64,000 nt of DNA from Candidatus Falkowbacteria bacterium S5_I03 (GCA_019248265.1 JAEHGX010000001.1:1-64000), one strand, 5' to 3'. Positions 50,428-59,243 are shown, counted from the first letter of the stretch. Made by a program: numbers and translations. Notes: a model not told the origin generated them from the letters alone.

Positions 50428-51048
50428 TTAAAGAATATCTTTTAGCGGCGCAAAACTGCGACGATGAATGGGGCAGGGGCCGTATTTGGCAATCATCTCC
50501 AGATGTTCTTTGGTGCCGTAGCCTTTATGCTTAGCAAATAAATATTCCGGATATTCTTTGTCAGCCTCAGTCATTATCCAATCACGGCTGACCTTAGCAA
50601 TAATGGAAGCGGCGGCAATCACCCAAACTTGGGCGTCGCCTTTAATAATAGCCGTTTGCGGTTTTGTGAGCTTAGGTATTTTAAACCCGCCATCGAGCAG
50701 AATATAGTCCGGTTCAATTTTTAGTTTTTTAATTGCGCGGCGCATGGCTAAAAAACTGGCTTGCAAGATGTTTATTTTATCAATGTCTTCGTGGCTGACA
50801 ACACCAATCTCTACCGCCAGTACTTTTTCCCGGATAGCTCTAAAAATGGTTTCTCTTTTTTTGGCGGAAAGTTTTTTGGAGTCGGCAACTAATTCTAAAT
50901 CCCCCGGTTCTATTTTGAAATCCGGGCCAATAACCACACAGGCCGCTACTACCGGGCCAGCCAGAGGACCGCGTCCGGCCTCGTCCACCCCGCCAATTAG
51001 CTGATAGCCAAGTTTAAAAAATTTATTTTCTGTTTCTAGATTTAACAT
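50428..51048 (-). CDS. rnhB: Ribonuclease HII
   Basis: 206-aa endonuclease for RNA in DNA/RNA hybrids and misincorporated ribonucleotides. IGGVDEAGRGPLAGPVVAA carries the first Asp/Glu pair; later LLDGG and the AAASIIAKVSRDWIM aspartate complete the acidic site. HKGYGTKEHLEMI is a type HII signature. Monocistronic; its promoter lies near the divergent RNA gene at 51.1 kb. Confidence 0.95.
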   Translation of the reverse strand: MLNLETENKFFKLGYQLIGGVDEAGRGPLAGPVVAACVVIGPDFKIEPGDLELVADSKKLSAKKRETIFRAIREKVLAVEIGVVSHEDIDKINILQASFLAMRRAIKKLKIEPDYILLDGGFKIPKLTKPQTAIIKGDAQVWVIAAASIIAKVSRDWIMTEADKEYPEYLFAKHKGYGTKEHLEMIAKYGPCPIHRRSFAPLKDIL

Positions 51049-51128
51049 AAAGAAATTATAGCATATACCTAGTATTTTTGCTCATATTTGACAAAAAAGC
51101 CATTTATATTTATATACCACTTTTACTA

Positions 51129-51157
51129 TTGACATATATTTTTCTTTGTAGTATACT
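51129..51157 (+). promoter_or_regulatory. Promoter of the orphan structured RNA
   Basis: TTGACA, 17-nt spacer, TATACT; predicted start about 51164. Confidence 0.82.
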
Positions 51158-51163
51158 ATCCGC

Positions 51164-51363
51164 AGTGCTTTGTTCATAAGAATGCCGACGCCATCAGCCT
51201 TTCGGGACAAGAAAAGACAAAAAATATGCTTGAAATAAGGCTTCCTGGGTGGGCAAACAGCCCCATTTGGAACTCAGGTTCCGCGTCAAACGTTTAAGGT
51301 TTAGGAGATGAGCCTCCTCACCAAGAACTTTAGGGTAGAAGATTAAACTTCTGCCCTTTTTTT
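51164..51363 (+). ncRNA. Unclassified structured RNA (~200 nt)
   Basis: No good ORF lies between the promoter and the terminator. The transcript folds by eye into a multibranch: GACGC 51187-51191 pairs GCGTC 51283-51287. These enclose AGCCTT 51196/AAGGCT 51237, GGGC 51251/GCCC 51260, and GGAAC 51269/GTTCC 51278. An AGGAG/CTCCT hairpin near 51303 and the terminator stem follow. It lacks SRP (GGAAG...GCAGCC), tmRNA and RNase P signatures. A 6S-like RNA is possible by size and unit structure but not demonstrated; a riboswitch for the 51443 gene is the alternative. Confidence 0.7.
51333..51363 (+). terminator. Terminator of the orphan RNA
   Basis: GGGTAGAAG/CTTCTGCCC stem (one G-U), 6-nt loop, seven T. 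Confidence 0.92.
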
Positions 51364-51442
51364 ATTTGTCTTGTTTTTTTCTAATTTTCGTGTTAAAGAT
51401 AAAATAGTTCTAAAACAATATTTCTAACTAAAACTTTTAGTC

Positions 51443-51895
51443 ATGGCGCAAGAGCATCCTTATGTTTTTCAAAGCGGAAATTATGAAGGATTATCGGTGG
51501 AACAAGTTTTCTTGCTTGATCCGATTTACCTCGCTCGGCTTTACCAAAATTCCTTCAAGAACAAAAGCTCTATTAAGAACCCTAATCAATTGCAATTAGC
51601 GATTGAAAGCCTCCTGGAAAAAATTCACGGGATTGATACGACCAAAGATTGCCTTTATTGTAAGCAGGCAAAAGTGGTAAATTTCCTGTTGCCGGATTTT
51701 GGGCCAGTTACTAATGGCTTATTATGTTGCGATAATCCCATTTGTCGGGAAGAGCTAAAGTCGGCTCGTAGCGGCGAATTGCATGCCATTAGCGATTTTA
51801 TGCTGATGGTCAGCTATATGCCACGGCCACAGGCGCAAAAAATTGTGGGGATTTTCAAAGCAACCCACAAAAACTATCAGGAAGCCTTTGCCTAA
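51443..51895 (+). CDS. Hypothetical protein with ExoX-C-like start and Cys-rich centre
   Basis: 150 aa. The first ~45 residues (FQSGNYEGLSVEQVFLLDPIYLARLY) match the small G-x-x-x-G-x-S-x-x-x-V...DP-x-YL pattern seen at exonuclease-X C-termini and in small standalone proteins. The middle has CLYC and CCDNPIC, four or five cysteines that could bind zinc. No enzymatic motif. It follows the structured RNA by 80 nt and has its own terminator. Confidence 0.6.
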   Translation: MAQEHPYVFQSGNYEGLSVEQVFLLDPIYLARLYQNSFKNKSSIKNPNQLQLAIESLLEKIHGIDTTKDCLYCKQAKVVNFLLPDFGPVTNGLLCCDNPICREELKSARSGELHAISDFMLMVSYMPRPQAQKIVGIFKATHKNYQEAFA

Positions 51896-51923
51896 TACCT
51901 CCTAGGCGACTCATCTTCCATTG

Positions 51924-51955
51924 GTCCGCGTTTTCAAAAAATGCGGACTTTTTTT
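51924..51955 (+). terminator. Intrinsic terminator
   Basis: GTCCGC/GCGGAC stem extended by TTTT/AAAA, then seven T. Confidence 0.9.
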
Positions 51956-52011
51956 GCCCAATGTGTTAAAATTATAAAAGAGAATTAGCAATTTTGATAT
52001 TTTTTATTAAT

Positions 52012-52539
52012 ATGAAAAAAGAACAATTTTTATTAATTATCGTAGCTATAATTTTAGTTTCCGCCGTTTCTTTAAGAGTGCTTCAGCTTTTTGATAAAAA
52101 AGAAATTAAAGACGAAAACTTAACACCGATTGCTGTTTCCGAACAAGCGCCGGTTGTTAGCACGACTACCGACGATACTAATATGGTTGATATTGTGATT
52201 CCAGAACAAGTAGCTACTAGTGCCATGCCCGCGGTTTCTATTTTCCAACCTTTAGCGGCAACAGTAATTAGTTCTCCCTTAGAAGTTCTCGGTCAGGCCC
52301 CAGGGAATTGGTTTTTTGAAGCCACTTTACCAGTTAAATTGCTTGCAGCTGATGGTGAAATAATCGTCGCTCATTACGCTGAAGCGCAGAGTGATTGGAT
52401 GACTGAAGATTTAGTGCCCTTTAAAGCTACTTTAGAATTTACAACCACGGCTACTAGCGGCTATTTGGTGATTTCTAAAGATAATCCTTCAGGACTGCCG
52501 TCCAATGACGCCTCTTTCCAAATCCCGGTTAATTTTTAA
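52012..52539 (+). CDS. Membrane-anchored Gmad2-domain protein
   Basis: 175 aa. One N-terminal membrane helix (~5-24), a Thr/Val-rich extracytoplasmic linker, and a C-terminal Ig-like Gmad2 domain (~80-175). The domain has ISVFQPLAATVISSPLEVLGQAPGNWFFEATLPVKL and LVISKDNPSGLPSND, which fit the family found with spore-germination and wall proteins. Function unknown; probably envelope-associated. The ATG at 52012 is chosen because upstream in-frame codons only extend the leader. cysS starts three bases later. Confidence 0.8.
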   Translation: MKKEQFLLIIVAIILVSAVSLRVLQLFDKKEIKDENLTPIAVSEQAPVVSTTTDDTNMVDIVIPEQVATSAMPAVSIFQPLAATVISSPLEVLGQAPGNWFFEATLPVKLLAADGEIIVAHYAEAQSDWMTEDLVPFKATLEFTTTATSGYLVISKDNPSGLPSNDASFQIPVNF

Positions 52540-52542
52540 AAT

Positions 52543-53949
52543 ATGTCAAAAATTTATCTATACAACACTTTAACGCGTCAGAAAGAAATTTTTAAACCAA
52601 TAAAAAAGGGAGTTGTTGGTCTTTATACCTGTGGCCCGACTGTTTATAATTTTGCCCATATTGGAAATTTACGCACCTATTTATTTGAGGATTTTTTAAA
52701 GAGAACCCTGGAATATAATGATTATCGAGTCAAACATATAATGAACGTGACCGACGTCGGACATTTAACCGGCGATATGGATATGGGCGAAGACAAAATG
52801 GAGGCAGGGGCGAAACGGGAAGGCAAGACTGCTTGGGAAATTGCTGATTTTTATGAAGCCGCTTTTAAAAAAGATTTAGCCGCCTTAAATATTGCCAGTC
52901 CGAGCCAATATTGCCGAGTGACTGATAATATTCCGGAGCAGATTGCGCTGATTGCTCAATTGGAAAAGAAAGGTTTTACTTATAAAACCAGCGATGGTAT
53001 TTATTTTGATACCTCTAAAATTAAAAATTATAATAAACTAAGTCATCTGCCACTCGCGACCTTAAAAGAGGGCGCGCGGGTTGAAAAAAATCCTGAGAAG
53101 AAAAATCCGACTGATTTTGCACTCTGGAAATTTTCGTCTGCCGGCGCGAAGCGCCAAATGGAATGGAAATCGCCTTGGGGAATCGGTTTTCCTGGTTGGC
53201 ATATTGAATGCTCGGCTATTAGCTTGAAGTATTTAAATAAAAATTTAGACATTCATTGCGGCGGCGCTGATCATATCAATATTCATCATACGAACGAAAT
53301 TGCCCAGTCGGAAGCGGCAACCGGTAAGAAATTTTTTAATTATTGGATGCATGGCGCATTCTTGAATATTCCTGGCGGCAAAAAGATGGCCAAAAGCGCT
53401 GATAATTTTTTGACGATTAATAATGCTTTAACCAGAAAAGATTTAAGCCCGCTAGTTTATCGTTTTGCTGCTTGCCAAGTCCATTATCGCAAACCGATGG
53501 AATATAGCGAAGCTGGCCTAAAACAAGCTCAACAGGGCTTGCAGAAATTATGGGAGCAGGCGGCTGCCTTGGGAGCTAAAATTGGCAAAGTTGATTCTGA
53601 TTTTAAATCTAAATTTTTAGAAGCGATTAATAATGATTTAAATTTACCGAAAGCTTTAGCTGTTTTGGCCGCAGTTTTTAAATCAAAGCTTAAACTTGAA
53701 GATAAACTAGCGACTATTTTGGATTTTGATAAAGTCCTAGGTTTAGATTTGCGGGCAAAGAGGCTGGAGTTTCAAACCATTAACAAGGTTGAAGAATATC
53801 CGGCAGCCATCGCTCAAAAAGCGGGCTTACGCGATGAAGCGCGTCGTCAAAAAGATTGGGCGCAAGCCGATAAGTTGCGCCTGGAGATTGAAGCCGCTGG
53901 CTATTTAGTGGAAGATACCGGTAATGGGTCAACACTGAAAAAGAAATAA
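52543..53949 (+). CDS. cysS: Cysteinyl-tRNA synthetase
   Basis: Class I synthetase of 468 aa. YTCGPTVYNFAHIGNLRTYLFED contains the first zinc Cys and the HIGH-like HIGN; KMNVTDVGH-type segment, GWHIECSAISLKYL (zinc Cys), DIHCGGADHINIHHTNEIAQSEA, and KMAKSADNF (KMSKS loop) follow. The C-terminal helical anticodon domain is present. Overlap-free operon with the Gmad2 gene before and dus after (one base apart). Confidence 0.97.
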   Translation: MSKIYLYNTLTRQKEIFKPIKKGVVGLYTCGPTVYNFAHIGNLRTYLFEDFLKRTLEYNDYRVKHIMNVTDVGHLTGDMDMGEDKMEAGAKREGKTAWEIADFYEAAFKKDLAALNIASPSQYCRVTDNIPEQIALIAQLEKKGFTYKTSDGIYFDTSKIKNYNKLSHLPLATLKEGARVEKNPEKKNPTDFALWKFSSAGAKRQMEWKSPWGIGFPGWHIECSAISLKYLNKNLDIHCGGADHINIHHTNEIAQSEAATGKKFFNYWMHGAFLNIPGGKKMAKSADNFLTINNALTRKDLSPLVYRFAACQVHYRKPMEYSEAGLKQAQQGLQKLWEQAAALGAKIGKVDSDFKSKFLEAINNDLNLPKALAVLAAVFKSKLKLEDKLATILDFDKVLGLDLRAKRLEFQTINKVEEYPAAIAQKAGLRDEARRQKDWAQADKLRLEIEAAGYLVEDTGNGSTLKKK

Positions 53950-53950
53950 C

Positions 53951-54949
53951 ATGGATAAAAAAAATTTTTGGCTTACTCTTAAAAATAAAAAACAGCCGAT
54001 TTTAGCCTTGGCGCCGATGGCCGGTTTTACCGATTCCGCTTTCCGACAAATTTGTAAAAAATTTGGAGCCGATGTTTTATATAGCGAGATGGCGTCCGCA
54101 ACCGCCTTGTATTATAGCGATTACGCTAAAGATAAGGCTAGCCGTCAAAAGATTAAGAACGCAACGTTGGAACTCTTGAAATTTAATCGCCGACAAGAAA
54201 AATATTATGTGGTTCAACTTTTCGGTTCTAATCCGGAGCACTTCGCGGTTGCGGCTCGGATTATTACCAAGGAAATAAAGCCGGATGGAATTGATATTAA
54301 TTTTGGCTGTCCGGTTTCTAAGGTTATAAAGCAAGGCGCCGGTTCCGATTTAATGAAAAATTTGCCTCGAGCGCGCGCCGTAATTGAAGCCGTTTTAAAT
54401 AATACCGATTTGCCGGTATCTATTAAAATTAGAGCCAGGTCCGGAAATGTCGACGCTCGGCAATTTTTAAAAACACTTTCCGATTTGCCGCTGGCGGCTC
54501 TCATGATTCATGGGCGCAGCGTTAATCAGGGGTTTGCCGGTGAGCCGGATTGCGACCTAATCAAAGAAGCGCGCAAATATTTTTCCGGAATTATTATTGC
54601 TAACGGTGGCGTCAATGATTTGCGTAGCGCTCAAAAAATAATGAAAGCCAGCCAGGCTGACGGTTTAGGTTTAGCCCGGGGAATATTGGGGCGCCCTTGG
54701 CTGTTTCAAGAAATTAAACAGCATCAAGAAATTCAATTATCGGTGGCAGATACTTTAGGATTAATGTTAAAGCAGGCGCAGTTGCAAGAAAAAATAAAAG
54801 GCGCCGGCACTATCATTGAGCTGCGCAAGCACTTAGTCTGGTATGTTAAATCTTTACCGGGCGCTAGCCGCTTGCGCGAACAATTAGTTAAAGTAGAAAG
54901 CCTCGATGACTTAAAAAAAATTATTAAAGATTACCAAGCAACTATATGA
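53951..54949 (+). CDS. dus: tRNA-dihydrouridine synthase
   Basis: 332-aa FMN-dependent enzyme that reduces uridines in tRNA. TIM-barrel motifs: LAPMAGFTDSAFRQICKKFGADVLYSEMASA, QLFGSNPEHF, the catalytic cysteine in INFGCPVSKVIKQGAGSDLM, KIRAR, MIHGRSVNQGF (His for flavin/substrate) and ANGGVND...GLARGILGRPWLF. Subtype (DusA/B/C) cannot be fixed. Overlaps tsaB by four bases (ATGA). Confidence 0.94.
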   Translation: MDKKNFWLTLKNKKQPILALAPMAGFTDSAFRQICKKFGADVLYSEMASATALYYSDYAKDKASRQKIKNATLELLKFNRRQEKYYVVQLFGSNPEHFAVAARIITKEIKPDGIDINFGCPVSKVIKQGAGSDLMKNLPRARAVIEAVLNNTDLPVSIKIRARSGNVDARQFLKTLSDLPLAALMIHGRSVNQGFAGEPDCDLIKEARKYFSGIIIANGGVNDLRSAQKIMKASQADGLGLARGILGRPWLFQEIKQHQEIQLSVADTLGLMLKQAQLQEKIKGAGTIIELRKHLVWYVKSLPGASRLREQLVKVESLDDLKKIIKDYQATI

Positions 54950-55326
54950 TTCTTTATATAAATACTGCTTCGCAAGCGGAAACCATTATCGCTCTAATTG
55001 TTAATAATAAAAAAATCGTTTCCAAAAAATTTAAGTTTGCCCATCGCCAAGCGGAAAAACTACTGCCGGCAATTGATAAATTATTAAAGGCCAATAAATT
55101 TAAGTTGGCCGATATTGAAAAAATTATGGTTGCTAGTCACGGCGGCAGTTTTACTTCGCTGCGCATCGGCGTAGTTACCGCTAACGCTCTCGGGTATGCT
55201 TTAAAGGTTCCGGTTGTTTCGGAAGAGACAGGGAAGGCTGATAAAGTTTTTGCCGGGTATTCTTTGATTGAACCGGTTTATGGCGCCGAACCGAATATCG
55301 GCCAGCCAAAAAAATCTATTTTTTGA
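54946..55326 (+). CDS. tsaB: TsaB-like protein, short
   Basis: 126-aa homologue of the N-terminal ASKHA half of TsaB, partner of TsaD in t6A37 tRNA modification. ILYINTASQAETIIALI, HRQAEKLLPAIDKLL and the GGSFTSLRIGVVTANALGYAL signature are clear. The usual second half (~100 aa) is missing and the end (GAEPNIGQPKKSIF) is unrelated. The first-strand Asp-Thr of ASKHA proteins reads Asn-Thr. Minimal TsaB or truncated gene are both possible. Confidence 0.85.
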   Translation: MILYINTASQAETIIALIVNNKKIVSKKFKFAHRQAEKLLPAIDKLLKANKFKLADIEKIMVASHGGSFTSLRIGVVTANALGYALKVPVVSEETGKADKVFAGYSLIEPVYGAEPNIGQPKKSIF

Positions 55327-55397
55327 GTCTTGACGGCCTGTGCGTTACTTGTTGAAAACTAGGAGCCAAAATTAATATAAAATTTTTATGTTTCTTA

Positions 55398-55424
55398 GCC
55401 ACTTGTTGATAAGTGGCTTTTTTT
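55398..55424 (+). terminator. Terminator before the division cluster
   Basis: AGCCACTT/AAGTGGCT stem with a GTTGAT loop and T run. Confidence 0.92.
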
Positions 55425-55460
55425 ATTGGTTTTTCTCTTATTTTAAAGCAAATTAAAGTG

Positions 55461-55489
55461 TTGACCCTAGGGGGCTTGTGGTGTATAAT
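55461..55489 (+). promoter_or_regulatory. mraZ / division-cluster promoter
   Basis: TTGACC, 17-nt spacer, TATAAT. G-rich TGTGGTG and TGTGGGG segments overlap and follow it; these may be MraZ sites. A GGAGGTGAT lies at 55518-55526, too far from the ATG for ordinary initiation. Confidence 0.75.
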
Positions 55490-55555
55490 TAAACTTGTAA
55501 GGCAAATTGTGGGGAATGGAGGTGATTTAATTAAATTCCTTCACCCGATACAACC

Positions 55556-55987
55556 ATGTTTATTGGAGAATACAATCACAATTTAGATGACAAAGGCCGC
55601 TTAGCAATCCCTGCTAAGTTTCGTGCTATCTTAAAAAAAGGCGCAGTTGTAACCAAGGGCTTGGACAACTGTCTTTTTTTATATTCCAAAGAACAATTTG
55701 AAACTATCGCCAAGAAGTTTGCTGCCTTGCCGCTTAGTCAATCACGCGCGCGCGCTTTTGCTCGCCATATGTTAGCGGGAGCCATGGAGGTTGATTTTGA
55801 TAACCAGGGGCGTGTAACTTTACCAGAATATTTAAGGAAGTTTTCTGCTTTAAAAAAGAAAACGATTGTCGCCGGACTTTATAACCATCTAGAAATTTGG
55901 GATGAAGGTGCTTGGAATAAATATAAGTCTGAATCGGAAAAGAATAGCAACGCGATTGCCGAAGAGTTAGGAGATTTGGGAATTTAA
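55556..55987 (+). CDS. mraZ: Transcriptional regulator MraZ
   Basis: 143-aa double-domain AbrB/SpoVT-fold regulator that opens division clusters. Both repeats are visible: MFIGEYNHNLDDKGRLAIPAKFR and MEVDFDNQGRVTLPEYLRKF. It normally represses its own dcw operon via G-rich repeats; such G-rich sequence lies upstream. rsmH begins one base after its stop, so the cluster is cotranscribed. Confidence 0.95.
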   Translation: MFIGEYNHNLDDKGRLAIPAKFRAILKKGAVVTKGLDNCLFLYSKEQFETIAKKFAALPLSQSRARAFARHMLAGAMEVDFDNQGRVTLPEYLRKFSALKKKTIVAGLYNHLEIWDEGAWNKYKSESEKNSNAIAEELGDLGI

Positions 55988-55988
55988 T

Positions 55989-56876
55989 ATGCAGTATCAG
56001 CACATACCGGTCATGCTCACTGAAGTCCTGGAATTGCTTGAACTTAAACCGGGAGGAAGATATTTGGACGGAACTTTGGGCGGAGCCGGATATACGCTGG
56101 CGATTACTAAAGCCATCGGACCTAAAGGCCGAGTATTAAGCACTGATTTAGATGCTAATGCGATTAAGAATGCCGAACTTAAAATTAAGGAGCAAGGATT
56201 GAAAAATATTAGTTTAGTTCAGGGTAATTTTAAAAATTTACAGGCGATTGCCACTACAGTTTTCGGTGAAAAACTTAAGTTTGATGGGATTGTTTTTGAT
56301 TTAGGCCTTTCCAGTTTCCAACTGGAAGATATTGAACGCGGCTTTTCTTTTAAGGGTGAGCGTCCGCTGGATATGTCATTCGGCCCGGAAATAGATAATG
56401 AAACCGTAAGCATCGTAAATAAATATCCGCTTTTGGAACTAACCAGAATCTTTCGGGAGTATGGGGAAGAGAAAATGGCTTATCAAATTGCCCAAGCCAT
56501 TGTCGAAGCCCGCAAGCTTAAAAATATAAATACCACCGCTGAATTAGTTGCTATTATTGAAGCACGCATCCCGTTCCGTTTTAGGCGGCGCATCCATCCG
56601 GCGACCAGAATATTCCAAGCCTTGAGGATGGAAACCAATGAAGAGCTTAAAAATTTAGTTGAAGTTTTGCCACAAGCACTGGAACTTCTAGAAAAAAATG
56701 GTCGCCTGGTCGTTGTTTCCTTCCATAGTGGCGAAGATCGTATCGTTAAAAGATTTTTAAAAGATAATCCGGCAGTAACCGTTATTACCAAAAGGCCGCT
56801 AGTCCCTAGTGACCAAGAAATTGAAGATAACCAGCGAGCCCGGAGCGCCAAGTTGAGAGCGGCGTTCAAAAATTAG
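55989..56876 (+). CDS. rsmH: 16S rRNA (cytosine-1402 N4)-methyltransferase
   Basis: SAM-dependent methyltransferase (MraW) of 295 aa. IPVMLTEVLELLELKPGGRYLDGTLGGAGYT holds the SAM site; GIVFDLGLSSFQLEDIERGFSF, RIHPATRIFQALRMETNEEL and VVVSFHSGEDRIVKRFLK are family signatures. Its place after mraZ is the standard division-cluster order. Confidence 0.97.
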   Translation: MQYQHIPVMLTEVLELLELKPGGRYLDGTLGGAGYTLAITKAIGPKGRVLSTDLDANAIKNAELKIKEQGLKNISLVQGNFKNLQAIATTVFGEKLKFDGIVFDLGLSSFQLEDIERGFSFKGERPLDMSFGPEIDNETVSIVNKYPLLELTRIFREYGEEKMAYQIAQAIVEARKLKNINTTAELVAIIEARIPFRFRRRIHPATRIFQALRMETNEELKNLVEVLPQALELLEKNGRLVVVSFHSGEDRIVKRFLKDNPAVTVITKRPLVPSDQEIEDNQRARSAKLRAAFKN

Positions 56877-56912
56877 ATAATTTTTAAATTAAGATATAAA
56901 AAAATAAATCCT

Positions 56913-57254
56913 ATGACCAAAATGGTAAATTGCTATAGCGGACAATTAAAACCCCGGCCCGTTAAACATTCTTTGAATCTACGGATTTTCAATTTGTTTA
57001 TATTTACGTTGATTTTTTCTCTGGGGTTTTGTCATTTACTGAATATCAGCGATTTGACAGTTAAAGGATTCGTTTTACAAGAATTAAAAATGCAATCTGC
57101 CAGTTTAGCGGCGGAAAAAGTCGATAACGAACAGCAGGTTGATGCTTTACAATCATATTATGCTTTAAACTCTCGAGCTCAAAGTTTAAATATGGTTAAG
57201 ATTAGCGATATTGAATATTTATCAACCGGCAGTCATGTAGTCGCTAAAAAATAA
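56913..57254 (+). CDS. ftsL: FtsL-like division protein
   Basis: 113 aa with a cytoplasmic N-terminus, one membrane helix (~28-48) and an extracytoplasmic helical region (~60-105) of leucine-zipper character. FtsL is poorly conserved in sequence; the call rests on topology, size and its position between rsmH and the transpeptidase gene. It would link FtsI/PBP to the divisome. Confidence 0.7.
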   Translation: MTKMVNCYSGQLKPRPVKHSLNLRIFNLFIFTLIFSLGFCHLLNISDLTVKGFVLQELKMQSASLAAEKVDNEQQVDALQSYYALNSRAQSLNMVKISDIEYLSTGSHVVAKK

Positions 57255-57287
57255 GAAGTCGACGGTTAAGGCAGATAAGTTTCTTTT

Positions 57288-59243
57288 ATGTGGCGAGACA
57301 CAAAGCACAAAAACCGTTCGAGTATCGCGGTAAATAATAATCGTTTACGTCTTGTCGTGGCGGTTATTTTTTTATTGACTGGATCACTTGTCTATAAATT
57401 ATATAGCGTGCAAATCGGCCAGTTTGATATGTATACGGCGATGGCCTCATCGCAGCATCAGATTTATAGTAAGTTAGTTCCGGAAAGAGGCAAAATATTT
57501 TTTGGCGAGCGATCTCAGAACGGCAGCGAAAAACTTTACCCCCTGGCTACCAATAAGGAGTTTGCGGAGGTTTTTATCGTTCCATCAGCCGTTGTCAATC
57601 CGGCGGTGATGGCTGAAAAACTGTATAATTTTTTTGATAAACCAAAATTGGAAGCCGAACTTAAATCTCGACAGGCAACCGCTACGGAAATTATTATTGC
57701 CACTTCTACTAAAGAAGAAATTATTGCTAAATACTTAAAAAAGACCGATAAGCCGGGCGACCCTTACGAGCCTCTAGTCAGCAAGCTTGATGGCGAAGAA
57801 TTAATAAAATTATATTCTTATTTTTCTGGAGATGTTAACTCCACTTCTTCCGCGCCCACTGTTAAACCGGAGGAGCTAGAATTAAAACTTGGACAGTTAG
57901 TCTATAAGAATGATGAGACTAAGGAATTTGTTATTCCTGGCCTAGGTTTTGATTTGCAACCCTATCGCTTTTATCCGGAAAAAGAAATTGCTTCTCAGCT
58001 TCTGGGTTTTGTGACTTATAACGATGGTGAAGGGCAGGGTAAATATGGTTTGGAAGAGTTTTTTAATGAGGAATTATTCGGAAAATACGGTTCCCTGAAA
58101 ACTGAAAAGGGTGGTGCCGGCAGCGTGATGATTGTTAATGATCGAGAGTATATTAAACCGGAAGCGGGCAGCGATATTATTTTAACCATTGATCGCAATA
58201 TAGAATCGATGGCTTGCCAGAAATTGAAGGAGGCGGTAGAAAAGCATGGCGCCAGCGGCGGTTCAGTGATTGTGATGAATCCCAAGACCGGCGCAATTAT
58301 TGCGATGTGTTCCGCTCCCGATTTTAATCCTAATGATTATAAGAATGTTAAGGATATTTCCTATTATAATAATCCGGCCATTTTTTATCAGTATGAGCCG
58401 GGTTCGGTTTTTAAAACCGTGACGATGGCGATTGCTATTGATCAGGGGAAGGTTTCGCCGTCCACGACGTATAATGATAAAGGGCAAATAATGATTGACG
58501 GCTGGCCTAAACCGATTAAAAATTCTGATTTTTCTACTCATGGACCGCACGGAGTAGTTGACATGACTGCCGTTTTAGATAATTCTCTTAATACCGGAGC
58601 TATTTTTGCCATGAATCAGGTCGGTCCTAAAGTATTTGCTGATTATGTAAAAAAATTCGGTTTCGGCGAGAAAACGGGAGTCGAACTAGGTTCGGAAAGT
58701 CCAGGCAGTATCGCTAACTTGCTAACGAATAAGATTCGCAATATTGATGCCGCCACCGCCTCTTTCGGGCAAGGATTGGCCGTTACCCCTTTGCAGATGT
58801 TGATGCCTTATCAGGCCATTGCCAATAAGGGGATGATGATGAAGCCTTATATTGTGAAAAGCATTATTAAGACCAATGGAATTACTGAAAACACCACCCC
58901 TAAGCAATCTGGCCGGATAATTTCTGAAAAAACCGCGGCGACTGTTTCGGCGATGTTGGTTAATGTGGTTGAGCAGGGGCATTCGAAGAAAGCAGCTATC
59001 GAAGGCTACTATATTGGCGCTAAAACCGGAACTGCTCAAGTAGCGACGATTGGCGGCTATAGCGCTAACGATTATATCCATACTTTTATCGGAATTGCGC
59101 CGATTGAAGACCCGGTCTTTGTAATGTTAACTAAGATTGATCGGCCTAAGGATGTCCAATTTGCTGAAGGTTCCGCTGTGCCGTTGTGGCGAGATATTGC
59201 CGATTTTATTTTAAACTATTATGCCGTCCCTAAGACTAGGTAA
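57288..59243 (+). CDS. ftsI: Penicillin-binding protein, FtsI/class B transpeptidase
   Basis: 651-aa class B PBP that cross-links septal peptidoglycan. A membrane helix near 25-42, a long non-catalytic module with VPERGKIFF, then the transpeptidase: SVFK (S373 nucleophile, K376), SLNTG as the SxN region, and KTG at 579-581. A ~100-residue charged, Ser/Thr-rich stretch (~125-215) is longer than in common FtsI. It ends TAATG, overlapping murF by one base. Confidence 0.92.
   Translation: MWRDTKHKNRSSIAVNNNRLRLVVAVIFLLTGSLVYKLYSVQIGQFDMYTAMASSQHQIYSKLVPERGKIFFGERSQNGSEKLYPLATNKEFAEVFIVPSAVVNPAVMAEKLYNFFDKPKLEAELKSRQATATEIIIATSTKEEIIAKYLKKTDKPGDPYEPLVSKLDGEELIKLYSYFSGDVNSTSSAPTVKPEELELKLGQLVYKNDETKEFVIPGLGFDLQPYRFYPEKEIASQLLGFVTYNDGEGQGKYGLEEFFNEELFGKYGSLKTEKGGAGSVMIVNDREYIKPEAGSDIILTIDRNIESMACQKLKEAVEKHGASGGSVIVMNPKTGAIIAMCSAPDFNPNDYKNVKDISYYNNPAIFYQYEPGSVFKTVTMAIAIDQGKVSPSTTYNDKGQIMIDGWPKPIKNSDFSTHGPHGVVDMTAVLDNSLNTGAIFAMNQVGPKVFADYVKKFGFGEKTGVELGSESPGSIANLLTNKIRNIDAATASFGQGLAVTPLQMLMPYQAIANKGMMMKPYIVKSIIKTNGITENTTPKQSGRIISEKTAATVSAMLVNVVEQGHSKKAAIEGYYIGAKTGTAQVATIGGYSANDYIHTFIGIAPIEDPVFVMLTKIDRPKDVQFAEGSAVPLWRDIADFILNYYAVPKTR

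Noticed and set aside
51164-51363. SRP (4.5S) RNA
   Set aside because: The conserved apical GGAAG...GCAGCC loop is absent and the fold is multibranched rather than a single rod.
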